64,000 bases of DNA. Origin: Microbacterium hydrothermale. GTDB lineage: Bacteria > Actinomycetota > Actinomycetes > Actinomycetales > Microbacteriaceae. This document shows, piece after piece, positions 51,714-61,178 of the stretch. Below the pieces are notes generated by a model. It searched no databases. It was given only the letters and a program-made list of their open reading frames with translations, and was not told the DNA's origin. The DNA lies in the NCBI RefSeq assembly GCF_004854025.1, contig NZ_STGM01000008.1:62001-126000 (forward strand), given 5' to 3'. The position numbers and the translations under genes are program-made. How positions within the stretch are numbered: position 1 is the stretch's first letter; each line of letters starts with the position of its first letter.

Positions 51714-52162
51714 GGGTCCGCATCGCCGTCGCCGTCATGACGGTCCTGCTGCTGCTCTACGTCGTTCTGGCGGGTCAGCGCGCCCTCGTGCTGCTCTCCA
51801 GCGGAGAGACGGTCGGGGTCGTCATGGGCCTCGCGCTCATCGTCCTCCCGCTGCTGGCGCTCTGGGCCATCGGACGCGAGCTGTGGTTCGGGGTGCGCGC
51901 GCAGCAGATCGGCGAGCGACTCGACGCCGAGGGTGGTCTGCCCGACGAAGACCTCCCGGTGCGTCCCAGCGGCCGCATCGAACGCGCCGACGGTGACGCC
52001 CTCTTCCCGCGTTATCGCGCCGAGGTCGAAGCCGATCCCTCCGACTGGCGCGCCCGGTACCGGCTGGCGCTCGCGTACGACGCCGCGGGAGACCGTCGTC
52101 GGGCGCGCGAATCCGTTCGCACCGCGATCCGCCTCGAGGCGGCGGAACGGCGCGCGCGCTGA
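51710..52162 (+). CDS. Two-helix membrane protein with TPR-like tail
   Basis: 150-residue protein: helices about 5-26 and 35-58, then a cytoplasmic region ending in a single TPR-like helix pair (DWRARYRLALAYDAAGDRRRARESVRTAI, given by its start D about 113 and end I about 141). Coupled to dapB by ATGA. Function unknown. Confidence 0.78.
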   Translation: MRVRIAVAVMTVLLLLYVVLAGQRALVLLSSGETVGVVMGLALIVLPLLALWAIGRELWFGVRAQQIGERLDAEGGLPDEDLPVRPSGRIERADGDALFPRYRAEVEADPSDWRARYRLALAYDAAGDRRRARESVRTAIRLEAAERRAR

Positions 52163-52187
52163 CCCCGACCGTTCCGCCGCGGAGGGG

Positions 52188-53102
52188 TCAGGTCGCCGCG
52201 GGCACGGCGGCGGCGATCGCGTCCTCCACCGTGGAGTGGCGGAAGGCGAAGCCGCCGTCGCTGAGCACGGCGGGCCGCACGTCGGCGTCGGAGGTGAGGA
52301 GGGCCTCGGTGGCATCCGTTCCGAGCGCCAGCTTGACGCCCCAGATCGGCGCCCGCAGCACGTAGGGACGGTTCATGCGGCGCGCCAGGGCGAACCCGAG
52401 GTCGTTCGCGGTCGCCCGCGTCGGCCCGGTGAGGTTGACCGGTCCCTCGATGTCGGAGTCGATCACGTGACGGATGGCGCGCACCTCGTCGTCGAGCGAG
52501 ATCCAGGGCCAGACCTGCGTTCCGCGTCCGATGGGACCCGAGATCCCGAGCTTGGTCAGCAGCAGCAGCGGCTTGAGCACGCCCTGCTCGTGCACGACCG
52601 GGGCCGTGCGCAGCAGGGCCACCCGGGCGTTCTCGCCCGCGTCACGCGCGGCGGACTCCCACTCCACGCAGATGTCGGCGAGAAGGCCCGTGCCGCGGCC
52701 CGAGGACTCGGTGAGCTCGACGCCCGGCTGCGAGCCGTAGAAGCCCGTCGCGCTCGCGTTCACGAGGGCGGGGGCGTCGCGCCCGAGGGCGCGGACGGCG
52801 GCGGCGAGCGTGCGCGTCGGGGTGACGCGCGACCACAGCAGCGTGCTCTTGTACGACGGCGTCCACGGGAACCTGCCGATCGACGCGCCGTTCAGGCACA
52901 CCACGGCGTCGGCTCCGGCGATCACCTCGGGGTCGAGCGGGGTGGCGTCCTGCAGCCACTGCCGCTCGTGCGGCGCCGAGGGCGCGTGACGCACGAGTGA
53001 GACGACGTCGACGCCGTCGCCGCGGAGGGAGTCGATGAGGGCCGAGCCGATGAGGCCCGACGCGCCGGCGATGACGACGCGTCGGGCGGGAGTCTCAGCC
53101 AA
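52188..53102 (-). CDS. TIGR01777-family NAD-dependent epimerase-like protein
   Basis: 304-residue SDR39U1/SulA-like protein: VVIAGASGLIGSALIDSL (NAD(P)-binding), WTPSYKSTLLWSRV, LVNASATGFYG and the C-terminal DUF1731 region (YVLRAPIWGVKLALG). Role uncertain; relatives were named cell-division inhibitor by homology only. The start is TTG 53102, overlapping the osmC-family stop by 8 nt, so translation is coupled. Confidence 0.85.
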   Translation of the reverse strand: MAETPARRVVIAGASGLIGSALIDSLRGDGVDVVSLVRHAPSAPHERQWLQDATPLDPEVIAGADAVVCLNGASIGRFPWTPSYKSTLLWSRVTPTRTLAAAVRALGRDAPALVNASATGFYGSQPGVELTESSGRGTGLLADICVEWESAARDAGENARVALLRTAPVVHEQGVLKPLLLLTKLGISGPIGRGTQVWPWISLDDEVRAIRHVIDSDIEGPVNLTGPTRATANDLGFALARRMNRPYVLRAPIWGVKLALGTDATEALLTSDADVRPAVLSDGGFAFRHSTVEDAIAAAVPAAT

Positions 53103-53520
53103 GCGTGGCCTCGAGGGTGATGTCGATGCCCGCGAGCGCCTGCGACACCGGGCAGTTCGCCTTGGCGTCGGCGGCGATCTTCTGGAACGTCTCGTCGTCG
53201 AGACCGGGGACGACCGCGTTGACGTTCAGGTGGCTGCCCGAGATGCCGGTGCCCGGCTTGAAGGTGATGGATGCCGTGGTGTCGACCGAGGTGGGCGGGG
53301 TGCCGTTGTCGGCGAGGGCGTTCGACAGCGCCATGCTGAAGCACGCCGAGTGCGCTCCGGCGAGGAGCTCCTCGGGCGTGGTGACCGAGTCCGAGCCTTC
53401 GCTGCGGGCCTTCCAGTTGACGTCGAACGTGCCGATGCCCGAAGAGGTGAAGGTGACCTCACCCGATCCTTCGAACAGGCTGCCCTTCCAGGCGGTGGTG
53501 GCTTCGCTCGTGACGGCCAT
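53095..53520 (-). CDS. OsmC-family peroxiredoxin
   Basis: 141-residue OsmC/Ohr-type thiol peroxidase, with the two catalytic cysteines Cys60 (HSACFSMAL) and Cys123 (ANCPVSQAL). Detoxifies organic hydroperoxides. ATG 53520 follows GGAGG. First gene of a two-gene transcript with the TIGR01777 protein. Confidence 0.93.
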   Translation of the reverse strand: MAVTSEATTAWKGSLFEGSGEVTFTSSGIGTFDVNWKARSEGSDSVTTPEELLAGAHSACFSMALSNALADNGTPPTSVDTTASITFKPGTGISGSHLNVNAVVPGLDDETFQKIAADAKANCPVSQALAGIDITLEATLG

Positions 53521-53629
53521 GGGGAACCTCCGTTAGTGTCGGCGCGGTCAGGGGCGACCGCGACGCGGCCAGCCTAACGAGGGGGTCCGACGTGGTGCGG
53601 GACTTGACAGCCCCGGCGCAGCGGATGCG

Positions 53630-54160
53630 TCAGGCGGCGGCGGGACCGCGACGCCCGATGACCCCGGCGCGCTGCAGGACGAGGTACAGCTGGCATCCGA
53701 GGCACAGTCCGAACACGGCGTTGAGGAAAGCGGCGACGAAGGCCATCGCGGCGGCGATCGGCAGCGCCCACGGCACGCCCGCGAGGTGCAGCACGAGACC
53801 GACCGCGGTGACGAACAGGCCGACTCCCTGCGCGAAGCGCGGAGGACGCGGGTCTTCGAAGTCGGTGGGCGCCGACAGGCGCGGCTGCACGACTCGCCGG
53901 TAGAGCACGCCCCAGGGGGCGGTCCGCGGAGACGCGACGCCCCACACGAACAGCAGGGCGATCACGAGCACGAGCAGGAAGCCGGGGTCGGCGAGCCGGT
54001 CGGTGAACGAGGCGGTCGCGAGGACCCACGCGCCGGTCGCGTCGTCGCGGCCCGTCGAGATCCCCACCAGGCTCAGCAAGGTCGCCACCAGCAGCAGCGC
54101 CGCGGTGACGGATGCCGCGAAGCGCGGGCCGCGGGCGTCGATGCGCGTGATGTCAGGCAC
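53630..54160 (-). CDS. DUF4395 membrane protein
   Basis: 176-residue membrane protein with about four helices; the conserved C-terminal CLGC (CXXC) in VFGLCLGCQLYLVLQ identifies DUF4395. It starts at GTG 54160, overlapping the upstream thioredoxin-like gene by 8 nt. DUF4395 commonly occurs with thioredoxin or rhodanese genes, and the two CXXC proteins probably form a membrane thiol-exchange pair. Confidence 0.85.
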   Translation of the reverse strand: MPDITRIDARGPRFAASVTAALLLVATLLSLVGISTGRDDATGAWVLATASFTDRLADPGFLLVLVIALLFVWGVASPRTAPWGVLYRRVVQPRLSAPTDFEDPRPPRFAQGVGLFVTAVGLVLHLAGVPWALPIAAAMAFVAAFLNAVFGLCLGCQLYLVLQRAGVIGRRGPAAA

Positions 54161-54590
54161 GGGTGGTCTCCTTCTGCAGGGTGTCCAGCTCGAGTTCGAC
54201 GACCGCGCGACCGGGGGTGCCGCCGAAGCGCGTGCGCACGACGCCGTGGCGGTCCAGGACGAGGGTCGTGGGGGTCTGGAGCACACGGAAGTGCTGAGCG
54301 ATGTCGGGGCGGTGCGTGAGGTCCACGTCGAGGTGGCGCACGCCCTCGCGGGCGTCGGCGACCTCGGACAGCATCCGGTGCACGCCCGGACAGCGCGCGC
54401 ACATCTCGGTGCTGAACTGCAGGAGGGTCGCCTCCTCGCCGAGGGAGTCGGCCCCGAGACGACGGGGGTCGACGATCTCGGCCGAATCGACCCCGCGGGC
54501 GCGGCCGTCGCGACGGCGCAGCAGCAGGCCCGCAGCCGTCGTCACGACGACGAGGGCCACGACGGCGATCACGGCGAAGGTCAGGTCCAC
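54153..54590 (-). CDS. Membrane-anchored thioredoxin-like protein
   Basis: 145-residue protein: one N-terminal helix (about 4-24) then a thioredoxin fold with active site CARC (Cys64-Cys67, EMCARCPGV) and the cis-Pro loop QTPTTLVL. Start GTG 54590 lies 8 nt after TAGCCT. Divergent from thyA across a 186-bp gap. Confidence 0.82.
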   Translation of the reverse strand: MDLTFAVIAVVALVVVTTAAGLLLRRRDGRARGVDSAEIVDPRRLGADSLGEEATLLQFSTEMCARCPGVHRMLSEVADAREGVRHLDVDLTHRPDIAQHFRVLQTPTTLVLDRHGVVRTRFGGTPGRAVVELELDTLQKETTRA

Positions 54591-54598
54591 GACAGGAA

Positions 54599-54604
54599 AG
54601 GCTA
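54599..54604 (-). promoter_or_regulatory. -10 box of the thioredoxin-DUF4395 operon
   Basis: TAGCCT on the minus strand, 8 nt before GTG 54590. Confidence 0.5.
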
Positions 54605-54763
54605 ATGCGCGCGAGGGGAAGAGGGGCCGATGAGTCGCTGCATGACGGTGACGCCCAGTGATCTCACGGGCCGGACCCCGCGGCATCCGCGCGCGTCCCT
54701 CCTCCCCAGGCGCGGATGATCCACGGGTGGTGCCGGCCGCCCCCTCCGTCCGGGTGCCCCGGG

Positions 54764-54769
54764 TATCGT
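54764..54769 (+). promoter_or_regulatory. -10 box of thyA (leaderless)
   Basis: TATCGT, 7 nt before GTG 54777; this favours GTG 54777 over the overlapping GTG 54768 as start. Confidence 0.6.
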
Positions 54770-54776
54770 GAACCCC

Positions 54777-55582
<806 letters not shown>

Positions 55583-55586
<4 letters not shown>

Positions 55587-56080
55587 CCTCGGTCGGTCTC
55601 GTCTGGGCCGAGGCGCACGACGGCGTCATCGGGGCCGACGGGGGGATGCCGTGGCACGTCCCCGAAGACATGGCGCACTTCCGCGCGGTCACGGCCTCGC
55701 ACGACGTCATCATGGGGCGGCGCACGTGGGAGTCGCTCCCGCCCCGATTCCGGCCCCTGCCGGGGCGGCGCAACATCGTGGTTTCGCGATCGACGGAGTG
55801 GGCGGCCGAGGGCGCCGATCGGGCCGCGTCCCTCGATGACGCCCTGCGGCTGGCCGCGGGCGACGAGGTCTGGATCATCGGGGGTGGGATGCTCTACGCC
55901 GAGGCCATCGGCATCGCCGACGTCCTCGAGGTCACGCGCCTCGACCTCGCCGTGGACGGCGACACGCGCGCCCCCTCGACCGACGGCTGGCGCCGGGTCT
56001 CGACCGACCCCGTCGAGGGCTGGCACACCTCGCGCAGCGGCATCCGCTACCGCTTCGAGACGTACCGGCGAGAGGGCTGA
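55583..56080 (+). CDS. folA: Dihydrofolate reductase
   Basis: Regenerates THF from the DHF made by ThyA. 165 residues; [24 protein letters not shown] (ends quoted), [10 protein letters not shown] and [11 protein letters not shown] are typical. ATGA overlap with thyA; the SDR gene follows after 1 nt. Confidence 0.95.
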
Positions 56081-56081
56081 C

Positions 56082-56837
56082 ATGGCACGCACCGCGGTGA
56101 TCACGGGGGCGAGCTCCGGCCTCGGGGCCGAATTCGCCCGACAGCTCGCCGCGCGCGGGGCCGACCTCGTGCTCGTCGCGCGAGACGAGGCCGCACTCGC
56201 CGCCGTCGCCGCCGAGATCGAGGAGCGGTACCCGGTCGCCGTCGAGGTGCTCCCGGCCGACCTTCTCGATCCCGGCGCGCTCGCGGCCGTCGAGGCGCGC
56301 CTGGCGGGTGGCGTCGACGTGCTCGTCAACAACGCCGGATTCGGCCTCGACCTCGCCTTCGAGCGCAACGACGTCGAGGCCGAGGTGCGCCACCTGCGCC
56401 TGCACGTCGAGGCGGCGATGCGGCTCGCGCACGCGGCCCTGCCGTCGATGCTCGCGCGGGGGAGCGGTCGCATCGTCAACGTCGCCTCGGTCGCGGGCTT
56501 CGTGCCGCGCGGAACCTACGGCGCCGCCAAGGGCTGGCTCATCTCCTTCAGCCGGTGGGCCAACGTCGCGTACCGCCCGCGCGGTGTGACCGTGACGGCG
56601 GTGTGCCCCGGCTTCGTCCACACGAATTTCCACGAGCGCCTCGGACTGCCGCCCGGCCAGGAGGGCGTCCCCGATCGCATGTGGCTCGACGCCGCGACGG
56701 TCGTGCGCGAGGGCCTCCGCGACGCCGCACGCGGACGTTCCGTCTCGGTTCCGTCGTGGCGCTACAAGGCCCTCGTCGCCGCCTCGCGCCTCCTGCCCGA
56801 CGCGCTGGTCGTCCGCGCCGCCTCGCGCGGCCGCTGA
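56082..56837 (+). CDS. Short-chain dehydrogenase/reductase
   Basis: 251-residue classical SDR: TGASSGLG (8-15), NNAGFG, NVASVAG (catalytic Ser) and TYGAAKGW (Tyr-X3-Lys). Begins 1 nt after folA; a pteridine- or unrelated substrate is possible. The YPLP tail lacks a membrane helix. Confidence 0.88.
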   Translation: MARTAVITGASSGLGAEFARQLAARGADLVLVARDEAALAAVAAEIEERYPVAVEVLPADLLDPGALAAVEARLAGGVDVLVNNAGFGLDLAFERNDVEAEVRHLRLHVEAAMRLAHAALPSMLARGSGRIVNVASVAGFVPRGTYGAAKGWLISFSRWANVAYRPRGVTVTAVCPGFVHTNFHERLGLPPGQEGVPDRMWLDAATVVREGLRDAARGRSVSVPSWRYKALVAASRLLPDALVVRAASRGR

Positions 56838-56880
56838 CGACCGCCGCGCGGCCCACGATCCCGGGAGCCGCTCGGGCCGC

Positions 56881-57417
56881 TCAGCGGAACCGGCCGAGCC
56901 GGATCCCGGCGAACGCGAGCGCGCCGATCGTCTCGCCGTCGGTGATGCCGCCGTCGGCGATAAGCGCGAGGGCGTCGGGGAACGGGATCCACCGCACCGC
57001 GTCGATCCCCTCCTCGTGCTGGGAGCGGGTGGCATCCGTGATCGACAGCCCACGGGCGAGGAAGACGTGCTCGGGGGCGTCGGCGATGCCGTTGAGGGCG
57101 TTCATGCGTCCCAGATCCTGCCACTCGGATGCCGTCACCCCGGCCTCCTCGAGCAGTTCGCGCTGCGCCGCGACGAGGGGGTCCTCGCCGTCCGAGCCTC
57201 CCGCGGGGATCTCCAGCGACCGGCCGGTCGTGTAGCGCTCGAGCTCGACGAAGCAGATGCACTCGTCGGCATCGAGAGCCACCACGAAGACCGCGGGATT
57301 CTGCATCCGCACGACGCCGTAGATGCCGTCCCCGTGCGGTCCGGTCACCTCGTCCTCGCGGACGTGGATCCAGGGGTTCTCGTACACGGTGCGCGTCGCG
57401 CGCGTCGTCCAGCTCAC
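56881..57417 (-). CDS. NUDIX hydrolase, ADP-ribose pyrophosphatase-like
   Basis: 178-residue NUDIX protein; Glu78, Arg86-Glu87 and Glu90-Glu91 in GGSDGEDPLVAAQRELLEEAGV... form the NUDIX box, one residue shorter than the canonical G-X5-E spacing, as in many actinobacterial homologues. Overall similar to ADP-sugar pyrophosphatases (EIPAG before the box). GTG 57417 set by TAGGGT 6 nt upstream. Confidence 0.9.
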   Translation of the reverse strand: MSWTTRATRTVYENPWIHVREDEVTGPHGDGIYGVVRMQNPAVFVVALDADECICFVELERYTTGRSLEIPAGGSDGEDPLVAAQRELLEEAGVTASEWQDLGRMNALNGIADAPEHVFLARGLSITDATRSQHEEGIDAVRWIPFPDALALIADGGITDGETIGALAFAGIRLGRFR

Positions 57418-57423
57418 CTCGCC

Positions 57424-57429
57424 ACCCTA
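57424..57429 (-). promoter_or_regulatory. -10 box of the NUDIX gene (leaderless)
   Basis: TAGGGT on the minus strand, 6 nt before GTG 57417. Confidence 0.65.
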
Positions 57430-57500
57430 CGGCGCGGCCGTCGTCACGCATTGTTCACACCGAGACCGACGCGGGCCGGGGGAGGGGCCCGGTGAACCGA

Positions 57501-57506
57501 TAACCT
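57501..57506 (+). promoter_or_regulatory. -10 box of dapA (leaderless)
   Basis: TAACCT 6 nt before ATG 57513. Confidence 0.65.
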
Positions 57507-57512
57507 GGGAGC

Positions 57513-58490
57513 ATGACGCACTCCGGCAATCCCTTCGGTCAGGTGCTCGTCGCGCTCATCACCCCGATGACCGCCGACGGCGAGGTCGACTGGCCCGCCA
57601 CCGAGAAGCACATCGACGACGTCATCACCGCGGGAGCCGACGGCATCGTCGTCACCGGGACCACGGGCGAGACCTCGACCCTCACCGACCCCGAGAAGCT
57701 CCGCCTCGTCGAGGTCGGCAAGAGCGTCTCGGCCGGTCGCGCCAAGATCATCACCGGCGGCGGCTCGAACGAGACCGCCCACGCGATCGAGCTGTACAAG
57801 GCCAGCGAGAAGGCCGGCGCCGACGGCATCATGATCGTCACGCCGTACTACAACAAGCCCACGCAGGCCGGCATCCTGACGCACTTCCGTCTCGTCGCCG
57901 ACGCGACCGACCTCCCGGTGATCCTCTACGACATCCCCGGTCGCACCGGTGTGCCGATCAAATACGAGACGATCCTGCGCCTGGCCAAGCACCCCAACAT
58001 CCTCGCGATCAAAGACGCCAAGGGCGACTTCAGCGAGGTCAGTCGCGTGCTCAACCAGACCGACCTGATGTACTTCTCCGGCGACGACGCCAACGTGCTG
58101 CCGCACCTGTCGATCGGGGCGTCCGGCCTCATCGGCGTCACCGCGAACATCGCCGCCGCGCCCTATCGGACGATCGTGGATGCCGTGAACGCCGGCGATC
58201 TGGCATCCGCCACGGCCGCGCACAAGGGCCTCGAGCCCCTCGTGCGCGCCGTCATGACGCACGTGCCCGGCACGGTCGCGGCGAAGTACATCCTGCACGG
58301 CCTCGGCCGCATCGGCAGCCCGCGCGTCCGCCTTCCCCTCGTGGGTCCGGAGGAGTGGGAGGCCGCCGTCATCGAAGACGAACTGGCTCTCGTGAAGAAC
58401 GTGGCCGGTGCCGACTTCTCCAACTTCCGCCCCGACCGCAACGCGGCCGCCGGCGGCGCGCTGCCGAAGGTGCACGGCACGACGAGATAA
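57513..58490 (+). CDS. dapA: 4-hydroxy-tetrahydrodipicolinate synthase
   Basis: Condenses pyruvate with aspartate semialdehyde, the first committed step to diaminopimelate and lysine. The 325-residue protein has GTTGE (49-53), YDIPGRTGV with Tyr139, and the Schiff-base Lys167 in LAIKDAKGD. It precedes rnj, the standard actinobacterial order. Confidence 0.96.
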   Translation: MTHSGNPFGQVLVALITPMTADGEVDWPATEKHIDDVITAGADGIVVTGTTGETSTLTDPEKLRLVEVGKSVSAGRAKIITGGGSNETAHAIELYKASEKAGADGIMIVTPYYNKPTQAGILTHFRLVADATDLPVILYDIPGRTGVPIKYETILRLAKHPNILAIKDAKGDFSEVSRVLNQTDLMYFSGDDANVLPHLSIGASGLIGVTANIAAAPYRTIVDAVNAGDLASATAAHKGLEPLVRAVMTHVPGTVAAKYILHGLGRIGSPRVRLPLVGPEEWEAAVIEDELALVKNVAGADFSNFRPDRNAAAGGALPKVHGTTR

Positions 58491-58532
58491 GCATCGGCGT
58501 CCGCCGATCCGCGGCCAGGGACGCCACGAGAA

Positions 58533-58597
58533 GGATGCCGCGAGACGGCATCCGAAACGAAGAGGGATGCCGCGAGGCGGTATCCGAGGAGGCTCAC
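58533..58597 (+). repeat. Two tandem hairpins in the rnj 5' region
   Basis: GGATGCCG-CGAGA-CGGCATCC (58533-58553) and GGATGCCG-CGAGG-CGGTATCC (58565-58585, one G-T pair), 32 bp apart. The second ends just before the GAGGAGG ribosome-binding site of rnj. Confidence 0.85.
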
Positions 58598-60274
58598 ATG
58601 CCCACGACCGTCTACGACCCGCCGGAGCTCGCGCCCGGCACCCTCCGCGTCATCCCGCTCGGCGGCCTCGGCGAGGTCGGCCGCAACATGACCGTGTTCG
58701 AATACGAGGGCAAGCTCCTCGTCGTCGACTGCGGCGTGCTGTTCCCCGAGGAGCACCAGCCCGGCGTCGACCTGATCCTGCCCGACTTCGAGCCGATCAG
58801 GCACCGCCTCGACGACATCGTCGGCGTCGTGCTCACCCACGGGCACGAAGACCACATCGGCGCCGTGCCGTACCTGCTCAAACTCAAGGGCGACATCCCC
58901 CTCATCGGCTCGGGTCTGACCCTCGCCCTCATCGAGGCGAAGCTCAAAGAGCACCGCATCCGTCCCTACACGCTCACCGTGCAGGAAGGGCAGCGCGAGC
59001 AGGTCGGCCCCTTCGACCTCGAGTTCGTGGCCGTCAACCACTCCATCCCCGACGCCCTCGCGGTCGCGATCCGCACGCCCGCGGGTCTCGTGCTGGCCAC
59101 GGGCGACTTCAAGATGGACCAGCTGCCCCTCGACGGTCGCATCACCGACCTGCGGGCGTTCGCGCGCCTCGGTGAAGAGGGCGTCGACCTCTTCCTCGTC
59201 GACTCCACGAACGCCGACGTCCCCGGCTTCACGCCGACCGAGCGCGGCATCGGCCCCGTGCTCGACCAGGTGATCGCCAAGGCGCCCCGCCGCGTCGTGG
59301 TCGCGAGCTTCTCGAGCCACGTGCACCGCGTGCAGCAGGTGCTCGACGCCGCGCACGCGAACGGGCGTCGCGTCGCGCTCCTCGGGCGCAGCATGGTGCG
59401 CAACATGGGCATCGCCGCCGACCTCGGCTACCTGAACGTGCCCGACGGCGTGCTCATCGACTACAAGAAGGCGCGCGACCTCCCCGACGACAAGATCGTC
59501 TACATGTCGACCGGTTCGCAGGGCGAGCCGATGGCCGTGCTCAGTCGCATGGCCAACCTCGACCACGCGATCGAACCGGGCGAGGGTGACACGATCATCC
59601 TGGCATCCAGCCAGATCCCCGGGAACGAGAACGCGATCTACCGCGTCATCGACGGGCTGACGAAGCTCGGCGCGACGGTCGTGCACAAGGGCAACGCGAA
59701 GGTGCACGTCTCGGGTCACGCCGCGGCCGGCGAACTGCTCTACTGCTACAACATCCTCAAGCCCAAGAACGTGCTCCCCGTGCACGGCGAGTACCGCCAC
59801 CTGATGGCCAACGCCAAGCTCGCGCGCGAGACCGGCATCCCCGAGAAGAACACGATCCTCGGCGAGAACGGCACGGTCGTCGACCTGCGCGACGGCGTCG
59901 CCGAGGTCGTGGGACAGGTCGACATCGGGTTCGTCTACGTCGACGGGTCGTCGGTGGGCGAGATCACGGATGCCGACCTGAAGGACCGCCGCATCCTGGG
60001 CGAGGAGGGCTTCATCTCGGTCATCGTCGTCGTCGATTCCGCGACCGGCAAGATCGTGTCCGGCCCCGAGATCCACGCGCGCGGTGTCGCGGAGGACGAC
60101 AAGGTCTTCGACAGCGTGAAGCCCAAGATCGCGGCGGCCCTGGCCGAGGCGGCGAAGTCGGGAGTCCGCGACAACCACGCGCTCTCGCAGGTCGTGCGTC
60201 GAACGATCGGGCGCTGGGTGAACCAGTCGCTGCGTCGTCGCCCGATGATCGTGCCGATGGTCATCGAGGCCTAA
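58598..60274 (+). CDS. rnj: Ribonuclease J
   Basis: Zn-dependent metallo-beta-lactamase/beta-CASP RNase with 5'-3' exo- and endonuclease activity. The 558-residue protein has HGHEDHIGA (His81, His83, Asp85, His86), STNADVPG, the beta-CASP region (STGSQGEPM) and SGHAAAGELL, followed by the C-terminal region. ATG 58598 follows GAGGAGG, directly beneath the two hairpins, which could limit ribosome access and be an RNase J-sensitive control element. Confidence 0.95.
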   Translation: MPTTVYDPPELAPGTLRVIPLGGLGEVGRNMTVFEYEGKLLVVDCGVLFPEEHQPGVDLILPDFEPIRHRLDDIVGVVLTHGHEDHIGAVPYLLKLKGDIPLIGSGLTLALIEAKLKEHRIRPYTLTVQEGQREQVGPFDLEFVAVNHSIPDALAVAIRTPAGLVLATGDFKMDQLPLDGRITDLRAFARLGEEGVDLFLVDSTNADVPGFTPTERGIGPVLDQVIAKAPRRVVVASFSSHVHRVQQVLDAAHANGRRVALLGRSMVRNMGIAADLGYLNVPDGVLIDYKKARDLPDDKIVYMSTGSQGEPMAVLSRMANLDHAIEPGEGDTIILASSQIPGNENAIYRVIDGLTKLGATVVHKGNAKVHVSGHAAAGELLYCYNILKPKNVLPVHGEYRHLMANAKLARETGIPEKNTILGENGTVVDLRDGVAEVVGQVDIGFVYVDGSSVGEITDADLKDRRILGEEGFISVIVVVDSATGKIVSGPEIHARGVAEDDKVFDSVKPKIAAALAEAAKSGVRDNHALSQVVRRTIGRWVNQSLRRRPMIVPMVIEA

Positions 60275-60293
60275 GCGTCGGGGAAGCGTCGGG

Positions 60294-60324
60294 GAAGCGC
60301 CGCGGGGACATCTCGCGGCGCTTC
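60294..60324 (+). terminator. Terminator after rnj
   Basis: Perfect 11-bp stem GAAGCGCCGCG / CGCGGCGCTTC with a 9-nt loop, then GTCGTT. Confidence 0.78.
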
Positions 60325-60583
60325 GTCGTTCCGGCGGATGATCGCGCGGGCGAAGCCGGGCGCGGTCCGCGGGGAATGGCCGGTTGCGCGCGGGCGGCGC
60401 GTGCCGGCCGGGGGCGCGCGGGCAGGTGCGGTGGTGTCGCGTGCCGGCCGGCTGCGTGCGGGCAGGCGCGGTGCGGGCCTGCGCGGTGATGTCGTTTGCC
60501 GGCCTGCTGCGGGAGGGCGGCCGCGGGGGCGTCCGGTCGCGGCCGGGGGAGCGCGGGCCTGCGCGGGGGCGTCGCGTGCTCGC

Positions 60584-60589
60584 TATCAT
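60584..60589 (+). promoter_or_regulatory. -10 box of the GNAT gene (leaderless)
   Basis: TATCAT 6 nt before ATG 60596; fixes the start. Confidence 0.68.
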
Positions 60590-60595
60590 GCGGGC

Positions 60596-61087
60596 ATGCC
60601 CGGTCTCCCGATCCGTGCGGCGCTCCGTTCCGACGGCGCCTTCCTCGCTGACATGACCGTCGAGGCCGCCAACTGGCGCGCCGGCGGCGCCCGCCCCCGC
60701 CACGAAGTGCTCAGCAGCCCCGAGCACCGGCGCTACATCGCCGGCTGGCTGCGCCCCGGCGACGCGGGGTTCGTCGCGGAGTCGCCGACGGGGGAACCCA
60801 TCGGTGCGGCCTGGTATCGGATGCTGCCGCGCGACGAGCCCGGGTTCGGCTGGGTCGGCACGGGGGTGCCCGAGCTCATCATCGGCGTGCGGCCCGTCTG
60901 GCGCGCCCACGGCACCGGGCGCGCGTTGCTGCAGCGCCTCGTCGACCACGCCCGCGGCGAGGGCTACGCGCGCATCAGTCTGAGCGTCGAGCGCGACAAT
61001 TTCGCGGTGTCGCTGTACCGGTCCGAGGGCTTCGCCGTGGTCCGGAAGGGGATGGGGCGCGACGTGATGGTCAAGCGCCTGCGCTGA
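60596..61087 (+). CDS. GNAT-family N-acetyltransferase
   Basis: 163-residue GNAT enzyme: the acetyl-CoA motif A is [18 protein letters not shown] (R-X-X-G-X-G), and motif B is SLYRSEGF. Substrate unknown. The longer frame upstream is repeat sequence; ATG 60596 with its -10 box is the true start. Confidence 0.85.
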   Translation: MPGLPIRAALRSDGAFLADMTVEAANWRAGGARPRHEVLSSPEHRRYIAGWLRPGDAGFVAESPTGEPIGAAWYRMLPRDEPGFGWVGTGVPELIIGVRPVWRAHGTGRALLQRLVDHARGEGYARISLSVERDNFAVSLYRSEGFAVVRKGMGRDVMVKRLR

Positions 61088-61166
61088 GGCGGGTCGAGCG
61101 GGTCTCGGCGGCCGTCGGGCTGGGCGCAACCCCGCGTCGGTCCGTGCGAATGTCGCAGGTCGCGCC

Positions 61167-61172
61167 TACCGT
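61167..61172 (+). promoter_or_regulatory. -10 box of ftsK (leaderless)
   Basis: TACCGT 6 nt before ATG 61179. Confidence 0.62.
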
Positions 61173-61178
61173 GGAGGA

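Larger units (their letters stand above)
60275..60595. other. GC-rich gap with terminator and degenerate tandem repeats
   Basis: 321 bp without a gene. The rnj terminator is at 60294-60324; then come imperfect repeats of GTGCCGGCCG...GCGGGCAG (60401, 60441 and a diverged copy near 60495, about 40-bp period), ending at the GNAT promoter. Confidence 0.7.
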
